Shown piece after piece: positions 1 through 6,114 of a stretch of DNA of 6,548 nucleotides (position 1 is the stretch's first letter; each line of letters begins with the position of its first letter). The position numbers and the translations under genes were made by a program. The notes below the pieces were generated by a model. It was given only the letters and a program-made list of their open reading frames with translations. It was not told the origin of the DNA and searched no databases. The stretch comes from a bacterium (GTDB taxonomy: Bacteria; Chloroflexota; Limnocylindria; Limnocylindrales; Limnocylindraceae). The stretch is from the NCBI GenBank assembly GCA_009919365.1, contig RGBZ01000047.1, positions 1-6,548 on the forward strand, in the 5' to 3' direction.

Positions 1-33
1 TTGCTCATCCTATGCGGTGTGATGTCAAGCGAA

Positions 34-89
34 CCGCCCGATCGCACTATGCGGTGCGACCGGGCGGCTGTCGCGCTCGTCAGCGCGAC
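34..89. terminator. Two tandem GC-rich hairpins after the S-component operon (possible terminator)
   Basis: Two inverted repeats lie side by side just beyond the stop codon of the 71-aa gene, which ends at 101 on the minus strand. The nearer one is a perfect 8-bp stem, GTCGCGCT (70-77) with AGCGCGAC (82-89), around a 4-nt loop. The second pairs CCGCCCG (34-40) with CGGGCGG (61-67) and, after one A/C mismatch, TCGCAC (42-47) with GTGCGA (54-59), leaving a 6-nt loop. Neither is followed by a T-rich tract on the minus strand, so they would be U-tract-less terminators or RNA 3'-end stabilisers. The position fits termination; the function is inferred. No coding region is supported in 1-100. Confidence 0.5.
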
Positions 90-100
90 GATTTACCTGT

Positions 101-316
101 TCAGTCCTTTGCGCGAATAACGGCGACGCCTGCGCCAAGCGTAAAGAGGCCTGCAAGCACATTCATTGCTGCAAGCATCGGGAACGCCTGTTCAGGTGCA
201 TCAATCTTGATAGCGCTTGCGGCGAACGGCAATGCGATCACGAAGATACCCATTGCGATAACGCCGACAGCTGCGGCCTCACGAGGCCCAACCGTTGCTC
301 CAGTATCTTTTGCCAT
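101..316 (-). CDS. Small membrane protein with two predicted transmembrane segments, operon partner of the S-component
   Basis: This is a 71-aa protein of no family I recognise. It has a short polar N-terminus, a hydrophobic segment at about residues 14-36, a short polar link with the acidic stretch IDAPEQ (38-43), a second hydrophobic segment at about 46-67, and a charged tail ending RAKD. A two-helix hairpin in the cytoplasmic membrane is therefore likely. The start is supported by a strong AGGAGGAG (322-329) 5 nt before the ATG; this site overlaps the stop codon of the upstream S-component gene, with 12 nt between the two genes. The tight coupling suggests they act together. By analogy, CbiN and NikN are two-helix partners of ECF substrate subunits in cobalt and nickel transporters, but I see no sequence match to them. 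The coding assignment is fairly safe; the function is open. Confidence 0.72.
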   Translation of the reverse strand: MAKDTGATVGPREAAAVGVIAMGIFVIALPFAASAIKIDAPEQAFPMLAAMNVLAGLFTLGAGVAVIRAKD

Positions 317-328
317 GATTTCTCCTCC

Positions 329-1018
329 TTACGCTGGCTTGATCTGGCTGTAGACGTACAGCAAGACGGCGATACCAACGCCAAGTCCGATGAGCACCAT
401 CTTGAGCGCGCCGCTCTGGTCAGTTTTCGGAAGGCCAACGCCAGCCGTAAGGCCAGATGGCAACGCTCGAAGAATGGCAAGGCCGATAAACGTTGCAATC
501 AACTTGTCTGCGAACGAGCCTGGAAGGCCGCCGAGGAACGAAGATGCAAGCACACCGGTGCCGCCTGAGGCGATCGCCGCCACGAGCGCGTCCGAAGAGT
601 GCCCGGTGGCACCGCCGAAGACGAAGGTGATGATTGGCGCAGCCATTGCCTGAACGGCAATGCCGCAGATCACTCCGACGGCAATCAAGCCTGGAAGTGA
701 CTTGCCGAGGCCGAAGCTACGAATACCGTAACCCCAGACAAGGGCACCAACAACGTTACAGAGCGCGAACGGAATCCCGACTGGGCCGTTGACCAACGAG
801 CCAGCGGTGTTCGTGATGATTCCGGTGAGTGCGCCCCACCAAGGTCCGAGCGCGACGCTCACGACCATGGTCCCGATCATGTCCAGGAAGATCGGAACGT
901 TTACGAGCTTGATAATGAATCCGCCGACGATGTTGAGGGCCGCCATTACTGGCACAAGGACCGCAACATACGAGAGCGGGATTCGCTGGGCGGCGCGTGC
1001 CGCTGCTGCTCCTGACAT
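329..1018 (-). CDS. ECF-type transporter substrate-binding membrane subunit (S-component-like), substrate unknown
   Basis: This is a 229-aa hydrophobic protein with about six transmembrane segments plus a C-terminal helix (about 206-223). Features I associate with ECF S-components of the riboflavin-transporter-like group are the N-terminal ALNIVGGFI (27-35), VPIFLDMIGT (41-50), the loop LGPWWGALTG (57-66), PVGIPFALCN (79-88) and the DKLIATFIGLAILRALPS stretch (171-188). S-components bind a vitamin or nucleobase-like solute and work with a shared EcfT and two EcfA ATPases; none of these is in the window, so they would be encoded elsewhere. I chose the ATG at 1018 over the start at 1105 because GGGAGGAA (1024-1031) sits 5 nt upstream and the extra 29 residues do not look like a conserved N-terminus. 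It heads an operon with the 71-aa gene and diverges from the Qng1 gene. Substrate candidates are queuine/queuosine or another nucleoside, by context only. Confidence 0.75.
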   Translation of the reverse strand: MSGAAAARAAQRIPLSYVAVLVPVMAALNIVGGFIIKLVNVPIFLDMIGTMVVSVALGPWWGALTGIITNTAGSLVNGPVGIPFALCNVVGALVWGYGIRSFGLGKSLPGLIAVGVICGIAVQAMAAPIITFVFGGATGHSSDALVAAIASGGTGVLASSFLGGLPGSFADKLIATFIGLAILRALPSGLTAGVGLPKTDQSGALKMVLIGLGVGIAVLLYVYSQIKPA

Positions 1019-1127
1019 CTCTGTTCCTCCCTTTCGCCGGTTTCCAGCCTGGAAGCCGACCTGCTTCGCCGTGGGCGACAACGCCACCCTTGGCCTTACA
1101 ACCAAACGGCAACCCGCCGTTCACGGC

Positions 1128-1155
1128 AGGTTATGTTCCCTTAACCTTCTGTCAA
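1128..1155 (-). promoter_or_regulatory. Putative promoter of the S-component operon
   Basis: On the minus strand there is a perfect -35 hexamer TTGACA (1150-1155). It is followed after 16 nt by TAACCT (1128-1133), which fits a relaxed TAnnnT -10 element. Transcription would begin near 1120 and give a leader of about 100 nt before the ATG at 1018. The -35 match is strong, the -10 match weak, and the location is right. A leader this long could hold a regulatory RNA, but I recognise no known riboswitch consensus in it. Confidence 0.45.
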
Positions 1156-1158
1156 GCC

Positions 1159-1172
1159 CCTGATGCGTCAGG
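1159..1172. repeat. Inverted repeat CCTGA-TGCG-TCAGG in the divergent control region
   Basis: This perfect 5-bp inverted repeat with a 4-nt centre ends 3 bp upstream of the putative -35 box of the leftward S-component promoter. The palindromic CCCTAGGG (1182-1189) lies 9 bp further on. The position between divergent genes would suit a regulator binding site for both operons. The repeat is short and could be chance. Confidence 0.3.
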
Positions 1173-1235
1173 CGCACCAGCCCCTAGGGCCGGTGTGATG
1201 GGGCTTCGGGGTATGGTCTCCCCCTACGGGATCGC

Positions 1236-1249
1236 GGACCAAGGGGTCC
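1236..1249 (+). promoter_or_regulatory. Short hairpin in the qng1 leader, just before the ribosome binding site
   Basis: GGACC (1236-1240) and GGTCC (1245-1249) form a perfect 5-bp stem around AAGG. The stem ends 5 nt before the GAGGAGG ribosome binding site of the Qng1 gene. A structure here in the mRNA could affect ribosome access. No recognised preQ1 riboswitch core is apparent, and no convincing rightward -35/-10 pair was found in 1019-1235. Confidence 0.25.
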
Positions 1250-1254
1250 ATAAC

Positions 1255-1261
1255 GAGGAGG
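1255..1261 (+). promoter_or_regulatory. Ribosome binding site that fixes the qng1 start
   Basis: GAGGAGG lies 5 nt before the ATG at 1267. The same frame is open upstream to 997, but that extension runs through the divergent promoter region and the S-component start. The translated extension also lacks resemblance to the DUF2419 family, so the ATG at 1267 is the supported start. Confidence 0.75.
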
Positions 1262-1266
1262 CGTCC

Positions 1267-2274
1267 ATGCGTGGGAAGTGGTGGTCGAACCCGATTCTGA
1301 GCTCCCTGACTCCAGTGGTTGAGGGTTCTGGGTTTGTTACAACGAACGAGGGGGAGATCCGACGGGTGGCCACGTGGATGGCCGCCGAGGAGTTCCCCGA
1401 CTTCCGCTCGACCGCCCCAGCGGCGAAGGGCCCCTTTGACATCGGCCCCGACCCCGACAAGAACATCGACCTCACGATGCTCATTACCATCCTGAACTTC
1501 GCCTTCACCGACTTCGCCACCTCCAAGAAGTTCGAGGTCACCTATAACGGGGTCCGCTACTCCGACAGCGAGGCGATGTTCGCCTGCCTGCACAAGGCGA
1601 TCCTGGCGGGGCAACCGATCCTCACCGGCCAGTGGGCCGCAGGGGTTACCCGACGCGACCTTGAGGAGCTCTTCCGCGGCAACATTGAGATCCCGATGCT
1701 CGACGAGCGGGTCGCGGCACTCAACACGGTTGGCACCGCCCTCACCGAGAAGTACGACGGGAAGTGGCACCGCTGGGTTGCTTCGTGTGCGCCCGCCCTC
1801 TATTCGGGTGGCGATGGTCTGCTGGAGCGGCTCGTTACCGAGTTCCCGCGCTTTGACGATGTGAGCGATTGGAAGGGTCACAAGATCCAAATTCAGAAGC
1901 TCTCGCAGCTCGGGCTCTGGGGGCTTCATCGCGGACTCGCTCCGCTCGGTCGCACCGTGCTGAAGGACCCCGAGATGTGCACGGCGTTTGCCGACTACAT
2001 CGTGCCAGTCGCACTACGCACCATGGGCATCTTTGAGTACGAGGCATCGCTGGAGAAGCGCATCATGGGCGGCGAACTCATCCCGCGCGATTCACTCGAA
2101 GAGATTGAGATTCGCGCGCACAGCATTTATGCAACAGCGCTTCTCACTGACGAGGTCAACGCGCGACGACCAGCCGATAAGCAGCTGCTGATTCCGGAGG
2201 TCGACTATCGCCTCTGGAAGACCTATCACGCGACGCACTATCCACACCATCTGACGCGCACGATCATGTACTAG
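1267..2274 (+). CDS. qng1: Queuosine-5'-phosphate N-glycosylase/hydrolase family protein (DUF2419, queuosine salvage)
   Basis: This 335-aa protein is close in length to human QNG1 (C9orf64, about 340 aa). The family cleaves the N-glycosidic bond of queuosine 5'-monophosphate, releasing queuine that a tRNA-guanine transglycosylase can insert at the wobble position of GUN-anticodon tRNAs. Recognisable family features are the N-terminal region with ILNFAFTDF (about 77-85), the segment GHKIQIQKLSQLGLW (204-218), FADYIVP (241-247), and the C-terminal block EIEIRAHSIYA (279-289), resembling the EIRAxSI motif. The aspartate of the FADY motif (D243) is a candidate catalytic residue. I see no signal peptide or membrane segment, so it should be cytoplasmic. 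The gene is divergent from the S-component operon and is followed 2 nt later by the MFS gene. The protein looks full length. I am confident of the family; the exact substrate in this organism is inferred. Confidence 0.9.
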   Translation: MRGKWWSNPILSSLTPVVEGSGFVTTNEGEIRRVATWMAAEEFPDFRSTAPAAKGPFDIGPDPDKNIDLTMLITILNFAFTDFATSKKFEVTYNGVRYSDSEAMFACLHKAILAGQPILTGQWAAGVTRRDLEELFRGNIEIPMLDERVAALNTVGTALTEKYDGKWHRWVASCAPALYSGGDGLLERLVTEFPRFDDVSDWKGHKIQIQKLSQLGLWGLHRGLAPLGRTVLKDPEMCTAFADYIVPVALRTMGIFEYEASLEKRIMGGELIPRDSLEEIEIRAHSIYATALLTDEVNARRPADKQLLIPEVDYRLWKTYHATHYPHHLTRTIMY

Positions 2275-2276
2275 CG

Positions 2277-3500
2277 GTGGCGAAGAAACTACGCGGCGCA
2301 CGTTCGCTGCCATTTGCCGATGTCCTCTCGCAAGAAGGCGCTGTTGTCACATCGCTCGGTGGTCTAATTGCGCGCGCACCAGTCGCTATGGTGCCGATTG
2401 GACTGATCGCAATCGGTAGCGGCGCGTTGGGCTCCTACGCGGTTGGTGGCGCAGCGGCGGGTGCATTCTCTATTGCCAACGCAGTCGGCGCAACCCTAAT
2501 CGGTCGTGCTGCCGATGAGCAGGGGCATCGCCCAACACTCATTCGTGCGACTGCTGTGATGCTCGTTGCCGCAGCGGCGATCACCGCCGTTGCACTTGCG
2601 GCACCTGAGGCGGCTTTGCTGATTGCAGCGTCGGCGCTCTTCGGGGCTGCAACACCGAACATCGGGTCCATCATTCGTGCGCGTTGGACCGCTGTGGTGC
2701 AGAGCGGGCCGCTTCGACTTCGTGCCATGGCGCTCGAGTCGGTCAATGACGAGGTGAACTTCTTGATCGGCCCGCCGATCGCATCACTTCTCATTGTGCA
2801 AGGGCTCCTGTGGGGACCTATTGCAGCTGCCGCACTTCTCTCACTCGTCGGGCTCATCGCCGTGCTCTCGCAGCGGAAGTGGGAGCCAGCACTGCACGCA
2901 CCTGATGCGGCGGGGATGGCTGGCGCGATTCGAGAGAACGGCCTGTTGATTGTGAGCGCCGCGGGGATCGGTTCGATTCTCGGTGCGAGCCAGGTATTGC
3001 TCCTTGGGTACTGCGCCGCCATCGGTGCCGCCGCAGGTATTGCGCTGGCGCTCGGGTTGAACTCAGGAGCCAGCCTCGTTGGTGCCATTCTCATCGGCGC
3101 GAAGAGCGATTGGCGCTGGTCTGCGGAGCGGCGATTCGCTGTTGCAGCAGTCTTCTTTGCACTCGTAACGATCCCCACCGCCTTTGTTGAGGGTTACCTT
3201 CCCTACCTGGTTGTCACGACGATTGCGGGCTTTGGTATCGCGCCAATGTTCATTCAAGTGAATGCGGTCATCGCAGAACGGGCGGGGGGCTCTGCGCGTA
3301 GCGGGGCCTTTGCCCTCATCGGTGGTGGTGTCGTATTTGGGATCTCTGCTGGATCGGCGATCGGCGGCGTAGCGATTGATGCGGCTGGGGCTTCGGATGC
3401 ACGCCTGATTTTGATCCCGCTGGCTCTCTTAATGGTGCTCCCGATCCTGCTGGGAGCTCAGCGCGCCGAGAAGCGCCCAACCCGCTCCGCAAAGCGCTGA
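2277..3500 (+). CDS. MFS transporter, coupled to qng1; candidate queuosine/queuine or nucleoside carrier
   Basis: This 407-aa integral membrane protein has about 11-12 hydrophobic segments and a central charged loop near 199-222, as in the 6+6 fold of the major facilitator superfamily. GRAADEQGHRP (76-86) is a form of MFS motif A between TM2 and TM3. The stretches TPNIGSIIRARW (126-137) and ESVNDEVNFLIGPP (154-167) resemble the conserved TM4-TM5 region seen in many actinobacterial MFS proteins, the latter being motif-C-like. The GTG start lies 2 nt after the qng1 stop and has no upstream Shine-Dalgarno sequence, which suggests translation by re-initiation from qng1 and hence a shared job. Direction and substrate cannot be read from the sequence; import of queuosine, its nucleotide or queuine is a contextual guess, and efflux is also possible. 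The 3' end overlaps the convergent hydrolase gene by 43 bp. Confidence 0.85.
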   Translation: MAKKLRGARSLPFADVLSQEGAVVTSLGGLIARAPVAMVPIGLIAIGSGALGSYAVGGAAAGAFSIANAVGATLIGRAADEQGHRPTLIRATAVMLVAAAAITAVALAAPEAALLIAASALFGAATPNIGSIIRARWTAVVQSGPLRLRAMALESVNDEVNFLIGPPIASLLIVQGLLWGPIAAAALLSLVGLIAVLSQRKWEPALHAPDAAGMAGAIRENGLLIVSAAGIGSILGASQVLLLGYCAAIGAAAGIALALGLNSGASLVGAILIGAKSDWRWSAERRFAVAAVFFALVTIPTAFVEGYLPYLVVTTIAGFGIAPMFIQVNAVIAERAGGSARSGAFALIGGGVVFGISAGSAIGGVAIDAAGASDARLILIPLALLMVLPILLGAQRAEKRPTRSAKR

Positions 3501-4341
3501 AGGAACGCCTCACCGTCGCCCTTGAGGGCGACGCGGCTGTTCGCCGGGGTGTTCGTGCGGCCCCGCACATCCACGAGAAGGTCGCCCTGGGTGACTCCCT
3601 CACGCGTTTCAACGGCGCTCGGTGCGCTGACGATGGTCGCGAGCGCTGCGTCGAGCGCCACCGCCACAGTGAAGGCGTCGTGGATGTGTGACCCCTCGAT
3701 CTTGTCGTACTGCAGGTGGAACTCGTCGTAGAAGCGGAGCGCCTCGTCGATCAAGCGCAACACGGGGTTCAGTGAGGTATCGCCGCGCTGTGCGCCAGCA
3801 CGGCCCGCTGCAGCGACGAGCGCGGCCCAGTGCGGTGGCCGAATGAGTGCCGACTCTGTGGCATCAAGCGGCAGGATGAGCGCCGGTCGGCCCGCTGCAG
3901 CACAGGCGCGAATCACCTCGTCGAGCGCCTCGGGATCACACCAGGCGTTCCACTCACTGCGCGCACCAGTGTTCCCTGGAGTTGCAACAGCGCCAGTCAT
4001 CAACACCACGTCGTGCAGGAGTGCTGGAAGTTCAGGGTCTAGTCGGAAGGCGGCGGCTCAGGAAGAAGGGCGTAGCCGAGACCAGTAGGCCCGTGCGTCT
4101 CTGGTGTTGTGACCAGCGCCTTCACGAGCGGCGTACGAGCGCCAGCGATCACGTCGATGTGTGAAGCGCCAGCAACGTCGAGTACGCCGCGCGTATTGCG
4201 CACGACTGCTTCAAGGCTGGCATTTCCTGGTGCACACGTTGCAACGAGCAACTCAGCATCGGGAGATGCGAGTGCATAGAGGAGCGCCATTGCATCATCG
4301 ATGCCCGTATCAACATCAAGAATGAGTTTCTGCTGTGGCAT
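3458..4341 (-). pseudogene. Ribonucleoside hydrolase (IUNH family), broken by internal deletion and frameshift
   Basis: The N-terminal part (4341 to 4039, 100 codons) begins with the calcium-binding signature DVDTGIDDA (9-17) and runs to GLGYALLPEPP, after which it hits TAG at 4039-4041. The C-terminal part continues in another frame, open from about 4057, with AAFRLDPELPALLHDVVLM, then PGN, EWN and DPEA motifs and the C-terminal HDAF. In the family about 40 residues separate the PEP motif from the HPEL/DPEL motif; here about five remain. The missing piece includes the conserved GPLTN calcium-site loop, so neither part should be active. The junction lies in a GCCGCCGCC run, suggesting a microhomology deletion or an assembly error. 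The intact enzyme would hydrolyse nucleosides to base plus ribose. It starts 11 bp after udp with no clear Shine-Dalgarno site, as the last gene of the rbsK-udp cluster. The GTG at 4009 is not a credible independent start. Confidence 0.82.
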
Positions 4342-4352
4342 GCGCGCGAGCG

Positions 4353-5141
4353 CTACTTGATGCGGCCGGCGGCGCGGTCCGCCGCAATGAGCTTGCGCAG
4401 ACCCGCGATTGACGTATCAATCACGCGGTCGATAGATGAGTCGGCGAGCTCTGCCTCTGTCATTGGGCGCTGATCTGGGTTGCCGAGGATCAGCATTGCG
4501 CCACCTGCACGAACGCGTAGCGTTGCCGCAACGATGAAGAGCGTTGCCGCCTCCATCTCAGAGCAGATTGCGCCGCCCGCCATCCACGCCTTCCAACGGC
4601 GCTGGAGGTCTTCGGCAATCGGCATGCGCTCTGGGTTGTGCTGGCCGTAGAACGAATCCTTCGATTGAGCGATGCCGACGTACCAAGGGAAGCCGCTCTC
4701 CTTGGCAGCCTCGCGCAACGCGAGGGTGATGTCGAGGTCGGCGACCGATGGGAACTCCATCGGTAGGTAGTGGCGACTGGTGCCTTCGTCACGAATGGCG
4801 CCGCTGATCACGCCGACCGAACCCGGCTTGATGTGATGCTGCATGGAGCCTGAGGTGCCGACGCGAATGAAGGTGTCGACGCCAATGTCGGCGAGTTCTT
4901 CAACGGCGATCGCCGTGGAGGGGCAGCCGATTCCGGTGGAGGTGCAGGCAACGGGCACGCCGTCGAGCTCACCGGTCCAGGTGGTGTACTCACGGCGGCG
5001 CATCAGGAACTTCGGGTTGTCAAAGCGGCTGGCGATGATCTCAACGCGGTCGGGGTCGCCTGGAAGCAGCACGTAGCGGCCGACCTCGCCCTGCTTGATG
5101 CCGATGTGGTGCTTGCGGCCGTCGCTCTCGGTTGCTGCCAT
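4353..5141 (-). CDS. udp: Uridine phosphorylase (nucleoside phosphorylase family 1)
   Basis: This 262-aa cytoplasmic enzyme should convert uridine and phosphate to uracil and ribose 1-phosphate. It closely follows the E. coli Udp pattern: LLPGDPDRVE (25-34) with phosphate-site glycine and arginine, RREYTTW (49-55), STGIG-PST-IAVEEL (68-83), RVGTSGSM (93-100), the pyrimidine-recognition region SFYGQHNPERMP (163-174), and EMEAATL (195-201), whose Glu-Met-Glu binds the ribose. The length matches the family (about 250-260). The ATG overlaps the rbsK stop codon by one base (TGATG), and GGGAGGAG lies 7 nt upstream inside the end of rbsK, so the two are translated together. It appears intact. A broader or shifted nucleoside range is possible, but the motifs favour uridine over purine phosphorylase. 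Confidence 0.9.
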   Translation of the reverse strand: MAATESDGRKHHIGIKQGEVGRYVLLPGDPDRVEIIASRFDNPKFLMRRREYTTWTGELDGVPVACTSTGIGCPSTAIAVEELADIGVDTFIRVGTSGSMQHHIKPGSVGVISGAIRDEGTSRHYLPMEFPSVADLDITLALREAAKESGFPWYVGIAQSKDSFYGQHNPERMPIAEDLQRRWKAWMAGGAICSEMEAATLFIVAATLRVRAGGAMLILGNPDQRPMTEAELADSSIDRVIDTSIAGLRKLIAADRAAGRIK

Positions 5142-6076
5142 CAGTGTGCTCCTCCCGCTAGATACGGTGCGGCGAGCTTCGCCGCCTCTTCCTTTGATAG
5201 GTAGCTGCTCTGCGTCCCTGGCTTCTGCACGCTCTGTGAGGCGCAGGCTACGGCAAGTTCCGCCGCCCGAACAGGGGTGAGGCCGCTGGCGAGACCGAAG
5301 GAGAAGGCGCCGAGGAACGAGTCGCCCGCTCCGGTCGTGTCGACCACGGTCACCTTCGGGGCGCTGACGCGCTGAATCGGCTGACCGCGCTGGGCGATGG
5401 CGGCGCCGTGCCCACCGAGCGTGACCAGCAGGTTGACGCCACTCTTCGCTGCCGCGGCAAGGATGCGCTCGTCGGCACCGTCGCCAATCGCCGAACCGCC
5501 GAAGAGGGTGGTGAACTCCATCTCGTTGGGGGCGAGCCAGTCAGAGACGGCAAGGAGCTCTGGGTCAATAGGCGCCGCTGGGGCGGGGTTCAGGAGGGTG
5601 GTGATCCCCGCAGCGCGTGCGGCGCGGAAGGCAGCAAGAGTCGTTGCCTGCGGAATCTCGAACTGGCCAACGACGATCGTTGGCTTGAAGTCACGCACAG
5701 CCGCCTCGGCAACAGCGGGGTCTGTGTCGTTGTTGGCGCCGGGGACAATGATGATGCGGTTGATGCCGGTGCCGTCGACCCAGATCGGCGCAACGCCGCT
5801 GGAGCCTGGAACGGTGCGCATCCAGCGTGTGTCGATCCCCTCTTTCACAAAGTTCGCGAGGTGCGATGCGCCGTATGCATCGTCACCGACGGCGTTGACC
5901 ATGGCGACGGGGGCACCGAAGCGTGCCGCCTGCACCGCCTGGTTTGCACCCTTGCCACCAAAGCCCATCTGGAAGCGATCACCGACCAGGGTCTCACCCG
6001 CATTGGGGATCACTTTGGCGTACGAGATCAAGTCCATCATGGTGCTGCCGACGACAAGAATCCGTGCTGTGCTCAC
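5141..6076 (-). CDS. rbsK: Ribokinase (PfkB family)
   Basis: This 311-aa enzyme phosphorylates D-ribose with ATP to ribose 5-phosphate. Its length and motifs match E. coli RbsK: STMMD (11-15) with the substrate aspartate, GGKGANQA (40-47, PfkB signature 1), E140, LNPAPA (162-167), APNEMEF (182-188), TLGGHG (219-224) and DTTGAGDSF (246-254, PfkB signature 2), where D252 is the expected catalytic base. The GTG start at 6076 has AAAGGAG 11 nt upstream; an ATG nearer that site is out of frame and stops after a few codons. It is the first gene of the rbsK-udp-hydrolase cluster and would consume ribose released by nucleoside hydrolysis. PfkB nucleoside kinases are the main alternative, but the GGKGANQA and NPAPA context is typical of ribokinase. 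Confidence 0.93.
   Translation of the reverse strand: MSTARILVVGSTMMDLISYAKVIPNAGETLVGDRFQMGFGGKGANQAVQAARFGAPVAMVNAVGDDAYGASHLANFVKEGIDTRWMRTVPGSSGVAPIWVDGTGINRIIIVPGANNDTDPAVAEAAVRDFKPTIVVGQFEIPQATTLAAFRAARAAGITTLLNPAPAAPIDPELLAVSDWLAPNEMEFTTLFGGSAIGDGADERILAAAAKSGVNLLVTLGGHGAAIAQRGQPIQRVSAPKVTVVDTTGAGDSFLGAFSFGLASGLTPVRAAELAVACASQSVQKPGTQSSYLSKEEAAKLAAPYLAGGAH
5666..5684. repeat. Perfect 8-bp inverted repeat inside rbsK
   Basis: GCCAACGA (5666-5673) and TCGTTGGC (5677-5684) flank a 3-nt centre within the codons for residues 132-137 of ribokinase. It resembles LacI-type operators in length and composition but lies inside the gene and may simply reflect the codons for PTIVVG. Confidence 0.35.
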
Positions 6077-6098
6077 GTTCGACGCATCTCCTTTATGT

Positions 6099-6114
6099 CG
6101 GGCGGTGATGCCCG
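6099..6114. promoter_or_regulatory. Inverted repeat CGGGC-N6-GCCCG upstream of rbsK
   Basis: This perfect 5-bp stem with a 6-nt loop lies 4 bp upstream of the rbsK ribosome binding site (6088-6094). A palindromic CCGATCGG lies 10 bp further on (6125-6132). Either could be an operator, or the hairpin could act in the leader RNA. The rest of the 139-bp gap (6077-6215) shows no convincing -35/-10 pair and no T-tailed terminator for the upstream gene. Confidence 0.3.

Noticed and set aside
1050..1080. B12-box-like AGCCGACCTGC on the plus strand
   Set aside because: It lacks the full cobalamin riboswitch box and the other conserved elements, and it is on the wrong strand to act in the S-component leader.
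1019..1105. N-terminal extension of the S-component to 1105
   Set aside because: The extra 29 residues are polar and basic and lie in the leader; the ATG at 1018 has GGGAGGAA at ideal spacing.
997..1266. In-frame N-terminal extension of the Qng1 gene
   Set aside because: It crosses the divergent promoter region and the start of the S-component gene and does not resemble the family; the ATG at 1267 has a strong ribosome binding site and gives the expected length.
1168..1929. Leftward 253-codon open frame antisense to qng1
   Set aside because: Shadow of the Qng1 frame, with no recognisable domain, and it runs into the divergent control region.
2435..3178. Leftward 247-codon open frame antisense to the MFS gene
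   Set aside because: Ala/Ser/Pro-rich translation typical of the complement of a GC-rich membrane protein gene.
3458..4009. Independent 183-aa gene starting with GTG at 4009
   Set aside because: The frame contains continuous hydrolase sequence upstream of the GTG, and the product begins in the middle of the IUNH fold; it is the 3' part of the broken hydrolase gene.
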